Source: Chelydra serpentina (Eukaryota > Chordata > Testudines > Chelydridae). Taken from it: a stretch of DNA of 64,000 bases. The position numbers and the translations under genes were made by a program. Below the pieces are notes generated by a model. The model saw only the letters and a program-made list of their open reading frames with translations, did no database searches and was not told where the DNA came from. Shown here piece by piece: positions 36,401-49,386 of this stretch. Within the stretch, counting starts at the first letter, position 1. The number at the start of each line of letters is the position of its first letter. Location: contig JBAIAC010000007.1 in the NCBI GenBank assembly GCA_037349315.1, forward strand, positions 53,159,001 through 53,223,000, in the 5' to 3' direction.

Positions 36401-38439
36401 CTAAAAGACATGCCCCATTAGTTGGAACATATTCTCTTGGAGATGGCAATAGAGTCAGTTTCCTGATGGAACTAGGCCACCATCCCACCACCGCTCCAGG
36501 GCTAAGTCTGCGTGGTCAGCAGGTAGGGGTGTATGTTCAGGGGACATGGAACCTGTAAATGAGTATCAGGGCTGCTTTCTTCTTTAAGTTACTGGTTGGA
36601 TTCTGGGTCAGGTCAGTAGCAAATCAAACTTGCTGTCAGTTGTTTGAGGACCTTGGAAACATGTCTCCATCTAGCATCTCGTATCAGATGTTCATGTCAC
36701 AAAGCCACCACAGTTGGTCCCCTGGTTGGCAGTCACAGCTGAACAAACACTGAAGTCCCCTCTCACCCTAGAAGTGATCCTTCCAAGTCAGGATTAAACA
36801 CGTTGGTTGGGTGGCAACTGTCCATGCCCAGTTTTGCAGTAAATAGAGGACTTCATTCTCCAGTGCTCTCAAGGCAACAGCAGAAGCTTCTACAAGCATT
36901 AAATGTGACAGATATATTTTGAAAGAAAAGCTTGGAAATTCTTTTTTCTGCAACTCCACAGCCTTTGGTGCAGTGAAGTTCTGCTAGTTACGTGCACAGT
37001 TCATACACCCACAGTGTTTTCCAGTGTGGCTAATCACACACAACAAGGATTCCCCACCTCTCACCCTCCCCAGCCATTGAAGTTGCCATTCTCTTTATAG
37101 CTCTACTAGAGCGTGTTCAAGTTTCTGTCAGAATCAGAAACATGCCACACGCTGGTCTAATCCCTTTAGCAGTGCACAGATTCAAGCAGCACTCCAATAA
37201 AAGGGCAAGCGCCAAGCGCCACCCCGAGCTTCTCCAATTTGTCACAGTCAACAGAATTTTCTCCCCTTCTTTCTCAGCACAGCAGTAACTTAACACGCCT
37301 TTGATGCACCGGCTGGTCCCTGTTGCATCTACAGGATGATGAAAGTGTGGAGGGGCAGCAGCCGACAAGGGTTGCTCAGCTAGACGTTGTAAAAAGAAGC
37401 TTCCCTCCTCGCTATCCTTATTTTCCTGTAGCATGAGAGAAAAGACAACTTCTCTCAACCGTCTCTATCATCCTACAGCATGGGAGAGAAAAAGGTTTCC
37501 TTACCCCCCCACCCCACCTAAGTGTACTCTGTCATCCTGAAACTTGTAAAATAAGATGGCTTCCTCCTCTTGTCTCATGTGGACAATAAAGTTTCCCTCA
37601 ACCTGGCTCCATCGCCCCGGTGCATGAGGAGGGTTCTGTACTCCCAAAACTAATTGTGTAAGGTGTAGAGTATGTTAAACACCTAGAAGGAAGAGATTGG
37701 CTAGACAATACTACCACAATGGCATACAGTACACAGTGAAGTTCCCTCTGAGGTCAACACTTTGTCTTCTGAGCCCTACAAATCATTGTGAATAGGAATT
37801 ATTCATCGTTATGATATTATTTATTATTATTAGGAACTCTCTCTGTAATGGTTTGTGAGATGAGTGAGAGATTGGAGCTCTGTATAGTGACATGTCACGA
37901 ATGGCTCCATTGGTCAATGCTCACAACTACGCGCTGTGCGTTAGATCCTCAGCTAATGTAAATCCGGGTGGATCTGTTGACTCCAGTAGAGCTATGCTGA
38001 CTTGCTCCAGTGGAGGATCTGTTCCTGTAAGTGCAAAGGGTCTCTGCCTGAGGTTCAGCAAGAGTTCCCATTAGTTGTAGTGAACGTGTGTGCGTGTGCA
38101 TTGTCTGTTTGTACATGCATGGAGCCAGCACTGGGTTCTGTGGTGCCCTACTCAAAGTAACATGTGTGAGGCCCTGTCCATTTCAGTCTCCCTAAGCACA
38201 TACCTCACCTTGGCATTACCACCTCCTGCCTGCCAGCTAATCCCTTCAGGCTGTTAAAGCTCCCCTCATTGGTTTATGAGGTTCAGTGGTTTCTGGTGAA
38301 CCTCCCACAAGGTGCAGCCGAATCACAACTTTCTAAGTGGGGCAAAGGTGGGGCGCAGTTGGAGAATTCACCCTCCCACATGGAATTGCTTCTCCAGCTA
38401 CCTACAGGACTCTCTAGGTTGCATAGGCCTAAGGCTGTC
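36401..38439. other. No gene seen
   Basis: No exon or confident repeat. An AT-rich 'attatttattattatta' patch is at about 37815-37833. Confidence 0.5.
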
Positions 38440-38640
38440 AGCACATGTGTGAACCAGTTTGTGTGCATGCAGCTCCATGCATAAGTGTATATGTGCACCT
38501 GTTTGGGATTGCATGCCTGTGTATGTACACAATGGAGCATGAGTGTATGCATGTGTGTGAGGGGGCGTGTTTATGTATCTCAATGTGTGCACTTGTTTGA
38601 GGGGGCAAGTTTGCATGAGTATGCATGTTTTTGTGTAGTA
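38440..38640. repeat. Degenerate TG-rich alternating tract
   Basis: About 200 bp dominated by alternating purine-pyrimidine steps (tgtg, tgca, tatg), with two 'gagggggc' interruptions at about 38559 and 38599. It looks like a decayed (TG)n microsatellite that has spread by slippage. Confidence 0.7.
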
Positions 38641-40354
38641 CCAAGAAAATATGGGAGGTTTAGACCATGCACAGTTGGATCTTGTTTAAGGAAGATGAGA
38701 GTAATAAAGAAAGACTAGGTTATTTTTATTAATGTAACCACTGTTCTAAATGGGGGAATTATTTTAAGGTCTGGGTAGAGGTAGCACAATATTCAATATA
38801 AACCCAATTCTAATTTCAGCCTGGATGGCTTTTTGCCTTGAGAGGATCTATATGAATTACAGAATACTCCAAGAGAAGCTGATGGAAACCCTCTAAGACG
38901 AAGGAGTGAGTCATGAGAGATAATCACAGAAATGTATTTCCGAGGCTTCTCCTTGCTCTGCACTGAGAGCAGAAGCTGAAACATGGCATGGCAGATGGAA
39001 GCCACAAACATGCTCAGATCTTTGGCAAGATAAGAAGTTCTTATTACTACAAAATATGTATCCTTCTATATATTTTGTTCTTCCTGCTTCTAATCTCCCC
39101 CCCTTGCTCTCCCCTCCCCCAGCCCTGTACAGATAGCATTCTCTGTCTCACATCCATTCAGTAACGTTCCATCATTAATAATTCTTAGACACACAAGCTT
39201 CAACTTTCACATACGGAAATTCCCAAAGGTCAGAGAAGGGAAATGGTTAATTCCTTTTATTCAATGCCTAACCTCCCCCCACTTCCCCCACTTCCCACCC
39301 CCACCCTGTGTGAACAGGAAGTTTAAAAAGGAAAAGCTTTCTGAATCCAGCAGCTGGGAATGGAGGAATCCTGGAACATTATACTGCAGCAACACAAAGA
39401 CAACAATAATAGTTTCCCCCTCCAAAGAACAAGTAAAAAAAGAGACACCTCTGCAAACAGACAGGGAAAAAACACAGAAGCCAAGCACTGAAGTGGTCTT
39501 GAGATCCAGCAAAGCACCAAGAGATCAAGGGATAGTACTTACTGTGTCACCAAACCAGATAGTTGAAACAATGGAGGAGGATACCTCAAACAATCCCATA
39601 TGTCCTGTATCTTCTAAATATGCCTTTCTTAGCCCTCATTTGTTCTAGTTAGAGAGATGACTCCCAAACCAACAGCTGAATCCAAACCTCTTCAACTGAT
39701 GGGCAGCCTGAGTTAGATCTGGATCCAATCTTCATGGGTATCACCATTCTCTAATGGGCCAAACCAAAAGACAGATTCTCAACTCAGAACTCTTGGAAAG
39801 TTTGGATGAAGGTCGAAATTTGGCTGCTTGAGTCCATCTCAGATTTCCACGGCCATGTGCCTGATTATTGTGATTGTTATTTGCTTATACAGCACAATTG
39901 GTGTACAAGGTGCCATATGGAAATAAGGTAAGTCAAGGTCCCTGTTCACCGTCGAATTGAAAATGGGATCTTTGCTTAAAGATCCAAGCTTTCGCACCAC
40001 AAATTATGTTCCTGTGTTTTTGACACTGCAGTTGTATAATGTGGAGATTATTATGATGCCACCAAGTTTCAGGTAGAGAGTGAGCAGCAAGAGCAGATAA
40101 TCATCTAAGAAACAAAGGTAATGAGCTCAGTCCCACACCCTTTCCTGAGCCCCAAAATCACTGAAGTCAATAGGAGTTTGGCCTCAGTAATGACTTGGAG
40201 AGCATGAGCAGGCTCTCTACTTACAGGGCATCCTGCTGTCCTAAATCACTGACCTTTGGGCCAGATGTTCAAAAGTGTCTTCTAAAATTATATCCACAAT
40301 TTTTCATGTCCTGTGTGCTTGTGCGCACTCAGATTTGCACATGCACAGAATGGA
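38641..40354. other. No gene seen
   Basis: No exon recognised. A weak LINE-tail-like stretch ('gtacaaggtgccatatgga') is at about 39898-39950. Confidence 0.45.
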
Positions 40355-40442
40355 ACTGATCACAGTTTTATGTCAGTGGAGCCCCACTGACTTTGATGGA
40401 ATTACACCAATGTAAAACCCAAATAACGCTGTGGTGAATCAG
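40355..40442. repeat. Short palindromic repeat, family P
   Basis: 'tgtcagtggagccccactga' is followed by 'ctttgatggaattacaccaa' and 'gtggtgaatcagg', a fold-back relic of family P. Confidence 0.5.
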
Positions 40443-43277
40443 GTGTCCAATAACCCAATTTAGATGTGAAGAATTGTGGGTGTCATTTCAGAGGCCAGAC
40501 TGAGACCCTTTTGGATATTTAGCCTTCCATTGCCATGTTGCAGGCTGGAACGTTTTATGGAAGAGATTCATTCATTATTAATTATTATTAGTCACACTCA
40601 TTTTAAAAAATATTTTAGGCTGGGTGGGGGTGCAAGCCTTCTGTGTTGTATCGATGGATAGGATCCCCTAGATATTGAATCTGGCCCTGGTTGCTGCTGG
40701 CTCCACCTGGCAGAAGGGTTATACACATCTCACAGCGGTGAGGTATAGGTTAATTCATTACAGTCTGCAAAGTATTCTGAGATCCTTGGATGACAGGGAT
40801 GCAAAGCATTAGTGATGATATTTGGTGACTGTAGAACATGAGTGGAAAGCTCACCCAAACAGTCTCTCGGGGTTTTGTAGCTTAACCTCCCAGCAGGATC
40901 CAGGAAATGTAGAAGCAGGTCGAAATGAAAAAGAATTGAACTATAAAGTTAACTAAAATGTGTAATTTTTTCACATTTCTACAATAGGCTTGGTTCTAAG
41001 ATTTGGGTCAGCCTGTGTTTCATTTGAACTGGATCAGCTACAAAGAAGGAACACTAGTGGATGCTGCTATAAGGAAAACAGAGAGTAGTACCTGGTGCCA
41101 GCCATGCAGTGTTTTACTTAGAAATGGGTCAGAGCCAATGAGTTAGGATATGAACTTCCTCAAAGTTCAAAGGCATTTAGATGTGGTGTTCTGGCTTGGG
41201 CCCATCTTGGGTTTCAATGGACCAAAATGGTTTCTGTTGTGAAGAAACCCACTAGCAAAATCCTGCTATACCAGGTGCAGCTTTATGATTTGCTTGTGTG
41301 TGTGTGTGTGTGATTGTAAGGAAAACAGGATATATGACAGCCTCAAAAATTCTGCGCCAGTGACTGTGTGTGCAGCTTTTGGACAAACTAATTTGTCCTG
41401 CCATAGCTGTTCTCTTGAATTCTGCTCAGCTTCCAGTGTTTATAAATCCTTTGAAGACATGCAGAGTGCTTCCTGTTTGGAGTTGGGGATTTGTGATGCC
41501 AGTTCCCCTCCCCCAGCCATTGTTCTAGTTTTGAAAGCTGTGTTCCTGTCCATGGTGAGTGTATCACACTGGCGCTCATTCCCCCTGGAAAGGAAGGGGG
41601 GGGTTCATGCTGGTCTCGCCATTTAAAATAATTTCAATGGCTGCAATGTGGGACCAATATCTAGAAATCATTGCAGTTCTAAACAGAAAACGATATATCA
41701 CATTACCGGCTCTACAGATACGCAGTGACAAATGTGTATCGGAGGGCCGGATTGAGCCCCCTGTGTATCGAGGATTCATTATGACTACAACAGTATGCAA
41801 TGGTGGGTGAAAGAATACTCAAATGGATCAGCTGGCCCCTACCCCCCTCACTGTATAGGGAACTGTAACCCACTATTGACAATGGCTCATTCTTTTTCCT
41901 GCGGGTCCCCTGCCATGGTTGCAGTTAGCTTAAAGTCCCTGGAAGGATGCTAGTTCCAGTTCATCTTAATGAAGCTTTGTGTGTTTTCCCCAGACTAGAA
42001 GTGCTTTACAAACTATGTGCACATATCTTTATCACTAGATTGTAGGCACTTTCTTGGGTGCAGGGTGACAGCCAACGACACAACAGGCTGTGAGCAAGGC
42101 TAAAAGGAAATGTCAGCCCCGGGTAAACCCAGACTCTTATGCAAATAGATGGGAAGAGGGCATGGCCAGGACATGCTGCACTCCGGCTACCCCAGCTTGT
42201 GCATGACCCCATGGAGACCATGGCCAGCTGGCATAGCTTAAAGCAGCCCCCAGGCTGTACTGAGATACTCCAAGACCAGGGCTGGCATAGAATACACCAC
42301 AAAAATTAGGCCACAACCAGCTCCTTTTTGCAGAAGCTCAGTGCAGCTGAGAATATGAACCTTGGGATAGCTGGGTGCAACTCTATAGAACTCAACAGAG
42401 TCACATGGCTCTTTCTCCCCACAGCAACTCTTTTAAAGAAGCTTTCTTGTCTTTATTACACCAAACCCTAGTGAACTGAAACACCTGGTTAACGAAAGCT
42501 ACCTCCTCCAGCATCAGTGCACCCAATATATTGCTTCCCCGTCTATCCAAAACTCTGTTCATCCAAAGCTTTGGGATTTCAGAAGTCTCTGAAACCCTTG
42601 CAGTAAACAGGATTGTACTGCATTTAAAATAAATGTATCAAATGTTGCTCAGGCCACTGTTGATGTAAACATCACATCATGTTCAATGTAGTGCTCAAGG
42701 ATAATGCATTATTAGTATTTTGATATACTGCTTCAAGGGACTTCTTTCTGTAGTGCCCCCCGCACAGTTCTCTGTTGTTTCTAACATCCCCTTTGAACAC
42801 GTGACAATAAAATTTCCTTTACCGCTTGGCAAACATTGACATTTTCCCCTCTGTTTCTATGGAACCAAAGCCCCCATGAGTCCCTTTTGTTTACTTCCTT
42901 GTAAGTATCCGAGCATCACTGGTGAGGTCAGTGGGAAGGTGCATGGGCTCTGGGAATAGCTGCAGTGACACTGCCAAAGCAGTTAGATTGTAAAATTAAC
43001 CAGCCTTGACAGCCATTCCGTTTTGTAGGTGTAACTTAAGGATTCCATGATTTATATGTTTCCACCTACTCCTGCACTTCCTGATTTCAGCTGGCACCAG
43101 AAGTGGAAGTACCAAAATACTATGAGAAAGTTATAATATTTGTTCAGTAGCTCTGCAAGTTAAAATAAGGGTAATAAAAATCTCACACTTCAATGTCTGA
43201 TCTAATTACCTGTTCACATCAAGAAGGAAGTCTATCCCCATCCCCCATGTACCTTTGTATAATTGGCTAGTTTCATT
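40443..43277. other. No gene seen
   Basis: No exon recognised. A (TG)n microsatellite occupies 41295-41312. Frames at 41285-41810 overlap on both strands and look like chance. Confidence 0.5.
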
Positions 43278-43390
43278 GGGACAGATCCTCACCTGATGTA
43301 ACTTCAGGTGTATCTTCATTGAAGTCTTTTTGTTCATCCAGAGTCAACAGAGCTAAAAATAAATTTTCAGCAGCAGAAGATCTGGCCCAT
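43278..43390. repeat. Short palindromic repeat, family P
   Basis: Starts 'gggacagatcctcacctg' and ends 'gcagaagatctggccc', with inner 'tgatgtaacttcaggtgtat'. Diverged fold-back. A second relic follows at 43572-43648, from 'gccagatcctcagtggtgta' to 'gataatctggccc'. Confidence 0.5.
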
Positions 43391-43869
43391 GACTGGGTTG
43401 GTAGGGGTTAGGGGAGATGTTTTCCTGAAGCATCATAGGCCATTCATTGCCCAAGACAGGATACCAGATGGGATGGACAAATACTGTGTTCTTAAAGGCT
43501 CTTCTCTCTATATTTGTGAACTGACTGAAGCTAGAATGCACTGCAAACCTGATCTCATCAAACATTTGTAGGGCCAGATCCTCAGTGGTGTAACTCAGCA
43601 TAGGTCTGTTGATTTTGGATGAACATCACCTGATAATCTGGCCCTTGATTTCTGGGTTAAGTTTAACCAAATTGAGGTAAGACTCCAAACTTTTTAAAAT
43701 TCACTCAGGAAAGTGAATAAAAAATAAAAGCCACAAGAATATTTATCACAATGAAGCCTACTTTTATAATCATGGTTACCACCTGGAGTGTCCTGCAAAC
43801 TCATCTTCAAACCTATATGGGGAAGGTGTCAAACTGTCCAATCAACTGACTGACTGGATCTCAAGAAAA

Positions 43870-44075
43870 CAAGTATAGTGAAATCTGTTAATAACAGCCA
43901 CCCAAGGGACTACTATTTTCCTTATAGTTGTAACAGGTGGCTACCACACAGTATAATGTAATTAATACTGAGGATCTCTCATGGAGACTGAGATTTTATT
44001 GGCTGTTGAGACAAGTGACTGTGGTTAGTGGGTGACCCTTAACACAGGTATGACTACATTAGTGTGGAAGATTTT
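43870..44075. mobile_element. Possible old DNA transposon relic
   Basis: 'agtatagtgaaatctgttaa' near the left and 'acacaggtatgactaca' near the right, with internal repeats of 'ggtggcta'/'ggctgttga' type, resemble an old cut-and-paste element. Ends and duplications are not clear; tentative. Confidence 0.3.
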
Positions 44076-44649
44076 TTGCACTTTCATTGGGATCCTTTTG
44101 GTTTTGTAGCAATGAGCAATTTAAAATGTGTATTCATTTCAAGGATGCCTTAAGCAGAGATCTGCAAACCAAGGCTGCTGTCACTGTAGGGTAGCTTTAA
44201 GGTCGTACAATCTTCACATGGTCCTTTTAACTGCTTGCTACATTTGCTTTCATGCACACAAAACCAGTGACTATTGCAGTTTTGCTCTCTCAAACCCCAT
44301 CTATGCTGGTCGTGAAGTAAGTGGAGCTATGCCAATGTACACCAGGTGAGCATCTGGCCCTGTATATGTAAGACATGATTCTACTCTCACACCACTGTAA
44401 ATCATGAGTAACTCAGGAGTAAGTTAATGGCCTAGTTTAGGGGGAATCCTTCGGTAGCTTACAGACAGAATAATGGCTCTTATGCTACCTCCCCTTCCTG
44501 CTGCCAGGAAAGGGGGTTTGTCTAAGAGAAAGAGGGTGTGGTTGGAGCCTTCCTATGCCAGGGAAATTGCTGGGGTTTCCCTAGGAGACCAGCTTGGTGG
44601 AGACCCGGCCCATCTTTGCATCCCCCCCACCCCCAAGAGCAGTTTGTTT

Positions 44650-44960
44650 TATCTTTTGAATTTTTAAAAAGTTTTGTTTCCTTTGACATTTTCCATTTTT
44701 GTTTTGTTTTTTATGAAAAATTTGAAATGAAAATTTTCATTTCCTTTGGAAAAATTTCATTTCAGATTTTCACACCTCCCCATTTGATTTCACTTTTTTT
44801 ACTCCTCCCACCACTTTTTTCCCCACTGGAAAAAAGGCATGGTGAGGGGAGGGAGAAAGTTAAAAAAAGAAAGTAAGACTTTCCTGAATGAAAAATTGCA
44901 GCACTTTTTTAAAAATTTGAAAATTTTCATTGAAATTCCATTAAAAAATTCTATGACAAC
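44650..44960. repeat. AT-rich inverted-repeat region
   Basis: Many 'gaaaattttcat'-type self-complementary blocks. The tract 'gaaatgaaaattttcatttc' near 44726 is itself a perfect palindrome. This resembles an AAATTT-rich fold-back repeat seen in turtles. Exact ends not resolved. Confidence 0.55.
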
Positions 44961-44968
44961 AATTGTTA

Positions 44969-45168
44969 ATGGGGGGCTGTGGGAAACAGCAGCCAGCACG
45001 TCCCTCAGCCCGTGCCGCTTCCTGCAGCCCCGATTGGCCTGGAACGGCAAACCACAGCCAGTCGGAGCTGCGATCAGCTGAACCTGCGGATGCTGCAGGT
45101 AAACAAACCATCTCGGCCTGCCAGCGGATTTCCCTGACGGGCCGCGTGCCAAAGGTTGCCGATCCCTG
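44969..45168. mobile_element. hAT-like MITE, right end only
   Basis: The end 'aaaggttgccgatccctg' preceded by 'gacgggccgcgtgcc' and 'aacctgcggatgctgcaggt' is the right end of a GC-rich non-autonomous hAT element. The left terminal repeat is not visible, so the copy is truncated. It abuts the CR1 3' end. Confidence 0.6.
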
Positions 45169-47492
45169 TTGTAGAGGAAGGCAAAAAAAACCCTGGGTCT
45201 CTGCAAGTCTGATCCAGGGGGAAAATTCCTTCCTGACCCCAAATATGGTGATCAGTTGTACCCTGAGCACGTCAGCAAGACCCACCAGACAGACACCTTG
45301 GAAAGAATTCTCCATTGTAACTCAGACATCCCCATCTAGTGTCTTGTCACCAGCCATTGGAGATATTTGCTGCTAGCAGTCACAGATCGGCTACATGCCA
45401 TGGTAGGCAGTTTCATCATACCATCCCCTCCATAAACTTATCATGCTGAGTCTTGAAGCCAGTTAGGTTTTTTTTTTATAGAGAACAATCATATCTCCCC
45501 TCAGCCTTCATTTGGTTAGGCTAAATAAGCAAAGCACTTTGAGTCTCCTCTCATAAAGCAGATTTTCCATTCCTCGCATCATCCTAGTAGCCCTTCTCTG
45601 CTCCTGTTCCAGTTTGAATTAATCTTTCTTAAACATGGGAGACCAGAACTGCACACAGTATTCCAGATGAGCTCTCACCAGTGCCTTGTATAATGGTACT
45701 AACACTTTCATATCTCTACCGGAAACACCTTGCCTAGGACTGCATTAGCCTTTTTCACAGCCACATCACATTGGCGACTCATAGTCATCCTGTGATCAAC
45801 CAATAGACCCAGGGCTTTCTCCTCCTCTGTCACTTCCAACTGATAAGTCCCCAGCTTATAACAAAAATTCTTGTTTTCAGTCCCTAAGTGCATGACCTTG
45901 CACTTTGCACTATTACATTTCATCCCATTTTTGTTACTCCAGTTTTCAGGGTCGTCCAGATCTTCTCTTATGATATTCTGGTCCTCCTCCATGTTGGCAA
46001 TACTGCCCAACTTCGTATCATCCGCAAAATGTATTAGCACACTCCCACTTTTTGTGCTAAGGTCATTAATAAAAGTGTTAAATAAGATTGGTCCCAAGAC
46101 TGATCCCTGAGGAACTCCACTAGTAACTTCCCTCCAGCCTGACAGTTCATATTTCAGCATGACCCATTGTAGTCTCCCCTTTAACCAGTTCCTTATCCAC
46201 TATTCAATTCTCATATTAATCCCCATCCTCTCCAATTTAACTAATAAGTTCCCATGTGGATCTGTATCAAATGCCTTACTGAAATCCAGGTAGATTAGAT
46301 CTACTGCATTTCCTTTGTCCAAAAAAATCAGTTCTCAGAAAAAGAGATCAGGTTGGATTGGCACAATTTATCTTTTGTAAAACCATGTTGTATTTTATCC
46401 CAATTACCATTTACCTCTATGTCCTTAAGTACTTTCTCTTTAAAATTTTGTTCCAAGAACTTGCATATAATTGAGGTCAAACTGCCTGTAATTTCCCAGA
46501 TCACTTTTTTCCTTTCTTAAAAATAGGAACTACATTAGCAACCCTCTAGTCATAGGGTGTGACCCCTGAGTCTACAGATTCATTAAAAATCCTTGCTACT
46601 GGTCTTGCAGTTTCATGTGCCAGTTCCTTTAATATTCTTGGATGGAGATTATCTGGGCCTCCTGATTTAGTTCCATTAAGCTGTTTGAGTTTGACTTCCA
46701 TTAGCCACCCTGCCACTACCTCCAAGTGCCTTATTGCCCTTATTAAAAACTGAGGCAAAGTATTCATTTAAGTGTTGGACCATGCCTAGATTATCTTTAA
46801 TCTCCTGCCCATTCTCAATGCTTAGCAGGTCCACTTCTTCTTTCCATGATTACAGAATCTTTTGCTATTGGTTTTAATTTCCTTTGCTAGGTCCAACTCC
46901 GCTTAGCTTTTGGCAGTTCTCACATTACCCCTACACTTTCTGACCTCCAAGAGGTAGCTTTCCTTGCTGATCCAGCCCATCTTCCATTCCTTGTGGGCTT
47001 TCTGCCTTTTCTTAATCACCTGTTTGAGATGCTTGCTCATCCAGTTTGCTTTGCAACTTTCCCCTTGCTTGGGGAGCAGGCTTCAGATAGTTTCTGCAAC
47101 TTTGACTTAAAGTAAATCCTAACCTCCTCCACATTCAGATCCTTGAGTTCCTCATTCAGTTCACTTCACTAACTAATTCCATTAATTGTTTAAAGCTTGC
47201 CCTTTTGAAATCAAGAACTCTTTTGAAATCAAGGACCCTAGTTGCAGATCTATTTTTGTTTATCCTTCCATTTAGTTTAAACTGAATTAGCTCATGATCA
47301 CTTGAATCAAGGCTGTCCCCTACAACCAGTTCTTCTATGAGGTCCTTACTACTCACCAATACCAAATCTAAAATGGCATCACCTTTTGTTGGTTTGGTGA
47401 CTATTTGGTGAAGAAATTGGTCAGATATCACAACCAGGAAAATCTGGGCTTTACTATTATTAGTAGAACATGTCCTCCAATCTATATCATAT
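45169..47492 (-). mobile_element. CR1 LINE, 5'-truncated
   Basis: On the minus strand the element runs from part of the endonuclease domain (about 47492) through reverse transcriptase to the 3' UTR near 45169. The 3' UTR part at 45169-45700 carries typical CR1 blocks such as 'cagaactgcacacagtattc' reversed. A 2.3-kb length means about half of a full CR1 is present. The coding part has frame breaks, described separately. Confidence 0.88.
45700..47492 (-). pseudogene. CR1 ORF2 pseudogene (EN-RT polyprotein)
   Basis: Three broken pieces remain in correct order. At 47156-47480 is the C-terminal endonuclease region (PTKGDAILDLVLVS, then SSDHELIQF). At 46546-46767 is the start of reverse transcriptase (KSGGPDNLHPRILKELA). 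At 45708-46160 is the RT core: SGVPQGSVLGPILFN, the intact catalytic box FADDTKLG at about 46028-46005, then LGLLVDHRMTMSRQCD. An intact copy would nick DNA and reverse-transcribe its own RNA at the target. Frameshifts near 46200-46540 and 46770-47150 make this copy dead. A 10-residue repeat (RVLDFK twice) at about 47205-47240 is a small local duplication. Confidence 0.88.
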
Positions 47493-49154
47493 GTTCAAAA
47501 TGACCTGTTGTCACTGAAACCCTGTCTGTCAATGGAAACATTTTTCACCTACAAAAATTTCAACCAGCTCTACCCTTCTGAGTGGGCTGTGCCTTCTTTG
47601 GCCACAGCCAGGGAACTGTGCCAATTAGGTTACACTGCCGAGAAACGACCAAGTAGCTGTAGGATCAAGCAAAAGGGGCCCAGTTCTGCTGTCCGTTACA
47701 CACATGCAACTTCCACTGCACCAAGCTCTTCTCTGATTTACACCAGCAAAGCCATATCAAAATCAATTGGCCAAATGCAGTCTGAGTGAATGAGTGCAAC
47801 TCCCATGAAAATACCTGGCCCGGATTCAGCAGTGATGTAGGCAGGTTTCTAACATTACATGTTAAATGCAAGCAAACTGGTCATAAAGTAGGGGCAGGTG
47901 GCAAAGAAGTAGAAGTCTGATTCTGATTTGATGCTAGTTGTGCACTGGCGTAGCCCCCCTGGGTCAGATCCTGCTGTGCAAAGAGACTGTAAGGTGGCCT
48001 AGCAAAGCAGTTGAGGATCCACTCATCATGGGGAATGCCTCACTGACATAACTGTCTCTACATCCCCTCCTCCAAGCCACCCAAGAGTAGGGAGGGCATT
48101 AGAGGCATAACCAGAAGGAGGATGTATGGGCAGAATGCAGCCATGCTCTGGTGATCCCTGGCCAGTGTAACAGCTGGTTCAGTCCCCAATGTAATTTAAA
48201 GCAGTCTCAGGCCTCCCAAAGCATTTCACTGGTATGGCCTTGGTTTATGCAATCAGTTTTAGCAGAGTGACGAGGCTGGTTTTGCATTCAGAGTGTGAAG
48301 TTCTTGCCAGGGATGAAAATTGAAATCTATTAATTCACAAGGTCATGTGCATCCCTAAGAGCAAATGTCTGTACACTAAGTTACACTGAGCTAATGACCT
48401 CAATAATGATCACGGATCTTTTGACTCTCCCCCTCCTCTTTGTGGATGAGAAGAGATGCAGGATCTACACTATAATCCTCCCACCTACAGTAGGGAAAGG
48501 CTTCTAATTACGAGCCAAATCTCCCTTTAATTCACACAAGTATTGCCACTGAAGTAAATTCTCCTGAGTAAAGAGCAGGATTTGGTCCTATGCATTGTGA
48601 GTCTGCATTGAGAGTAGGGAGCTTAGATCTATCACTGGCTCATGGCACCAGAGGTAAAGTCTAGTACAATATTAACTTAGCCCTAATACAAGCAATAAAA
48701 CTCAGGGATAGAAAATTCCACCCACACATGCTGTGGCTGAATATAAAACCATGGATTAGAGTGCAAGAGAGGGGTAAAAGTAATCACTGAAACCTAAGCT
48801 CATCGAAATCTTCCAGTTGCAGGGATCTTCCATGCTGCAAAATATGAACAGATACTCAGGCTGACACAAGTGGTGAGGCTTTAAAATCTTCCTGCTTAAC
48901 TGGAGAAAAATGGTGTATACTGTATATTCTGAAATAGAGCAGCTGGCGATGAGGAAGAAGGGAGAAGTGTTGAAGAATTGACTGACAATTTTTCTTCCTA
49001 TTACTGGAGCCCTTGTTGACCTTTAACAATCAATGACATTCCACTTCCTCAATTCCTCAATATATTTCCTCATACCTAATATCTTTTCTCCCATGAACTG
49101 AGTTTCTGTTTCCATCAATAATCATGATGACTTTCTATGAACTGCTAAACACCA
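47493..49154. other. No gene seen
   Basis: No exon recognised. Family P-like relics occur near 47725-47765 and 48520-48590. Confidence 0.45.
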
Positions 49155-49281
49155 GGGGTACAATTTTCAAAAGTGTTTCAGTGACTTAGGAGCCTAAGTC
49201 CCAATGACTTTCCTACTATGTCTTTTTTGAAAATAGGACTAAAGCTCCTAAGACACGTTGGTGCTTTAGAAAATTTTACCC
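49155..49281. repeat. Palindromic repeat (fold-back)
   Basis: 'caattttcaaaagtgtttca' and 'gacttaggagcctaagtccc' on the left face 'aggactaaagctcctaag' and 'gctttagaaaattttacc' on the right. The unit is a diverged inverted repeat related in style to the one at 63856-63957. Confidence 0.7.
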
Positions 49282-49386
49282 AAGGAGCCTGATTCTGATT
49301 TCACATCAGTGTAAAGCAAGAGTAACTCCAGTGAAGTCAATGGAGTAGAACCAGCGTAAAACCAGTGTGGGAGGAGAATCAGTTTC
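49282..49386. repeat. Short palindromic repeat, family P (good copy)
   Basis: Outer arms 'ctgattct' and 'agaatcag' are perfect. Inside, 'gtgtaaagcaagagtaactc' and 'cagtgaagtcaatggag' give the family core, and 'gcgtaaaaccagtgtg' closes the fold. It directly follows the palindrome at 49155-49281. Confidence 0.72.

Noticed and set aside
41285..41626. 113-codon plus-strand frame starting in a TG repeat
   Set aside because: Starts within a microsatellite and shows no domain; opposite-strand frames are equally long.
44799..45376. Overlapping frames of 80-147 codons on both strands
   Set aside because: They cross from AT-rich fold-back into a hAT fragment and CR1 3' UTR; no protein similarity recognised.
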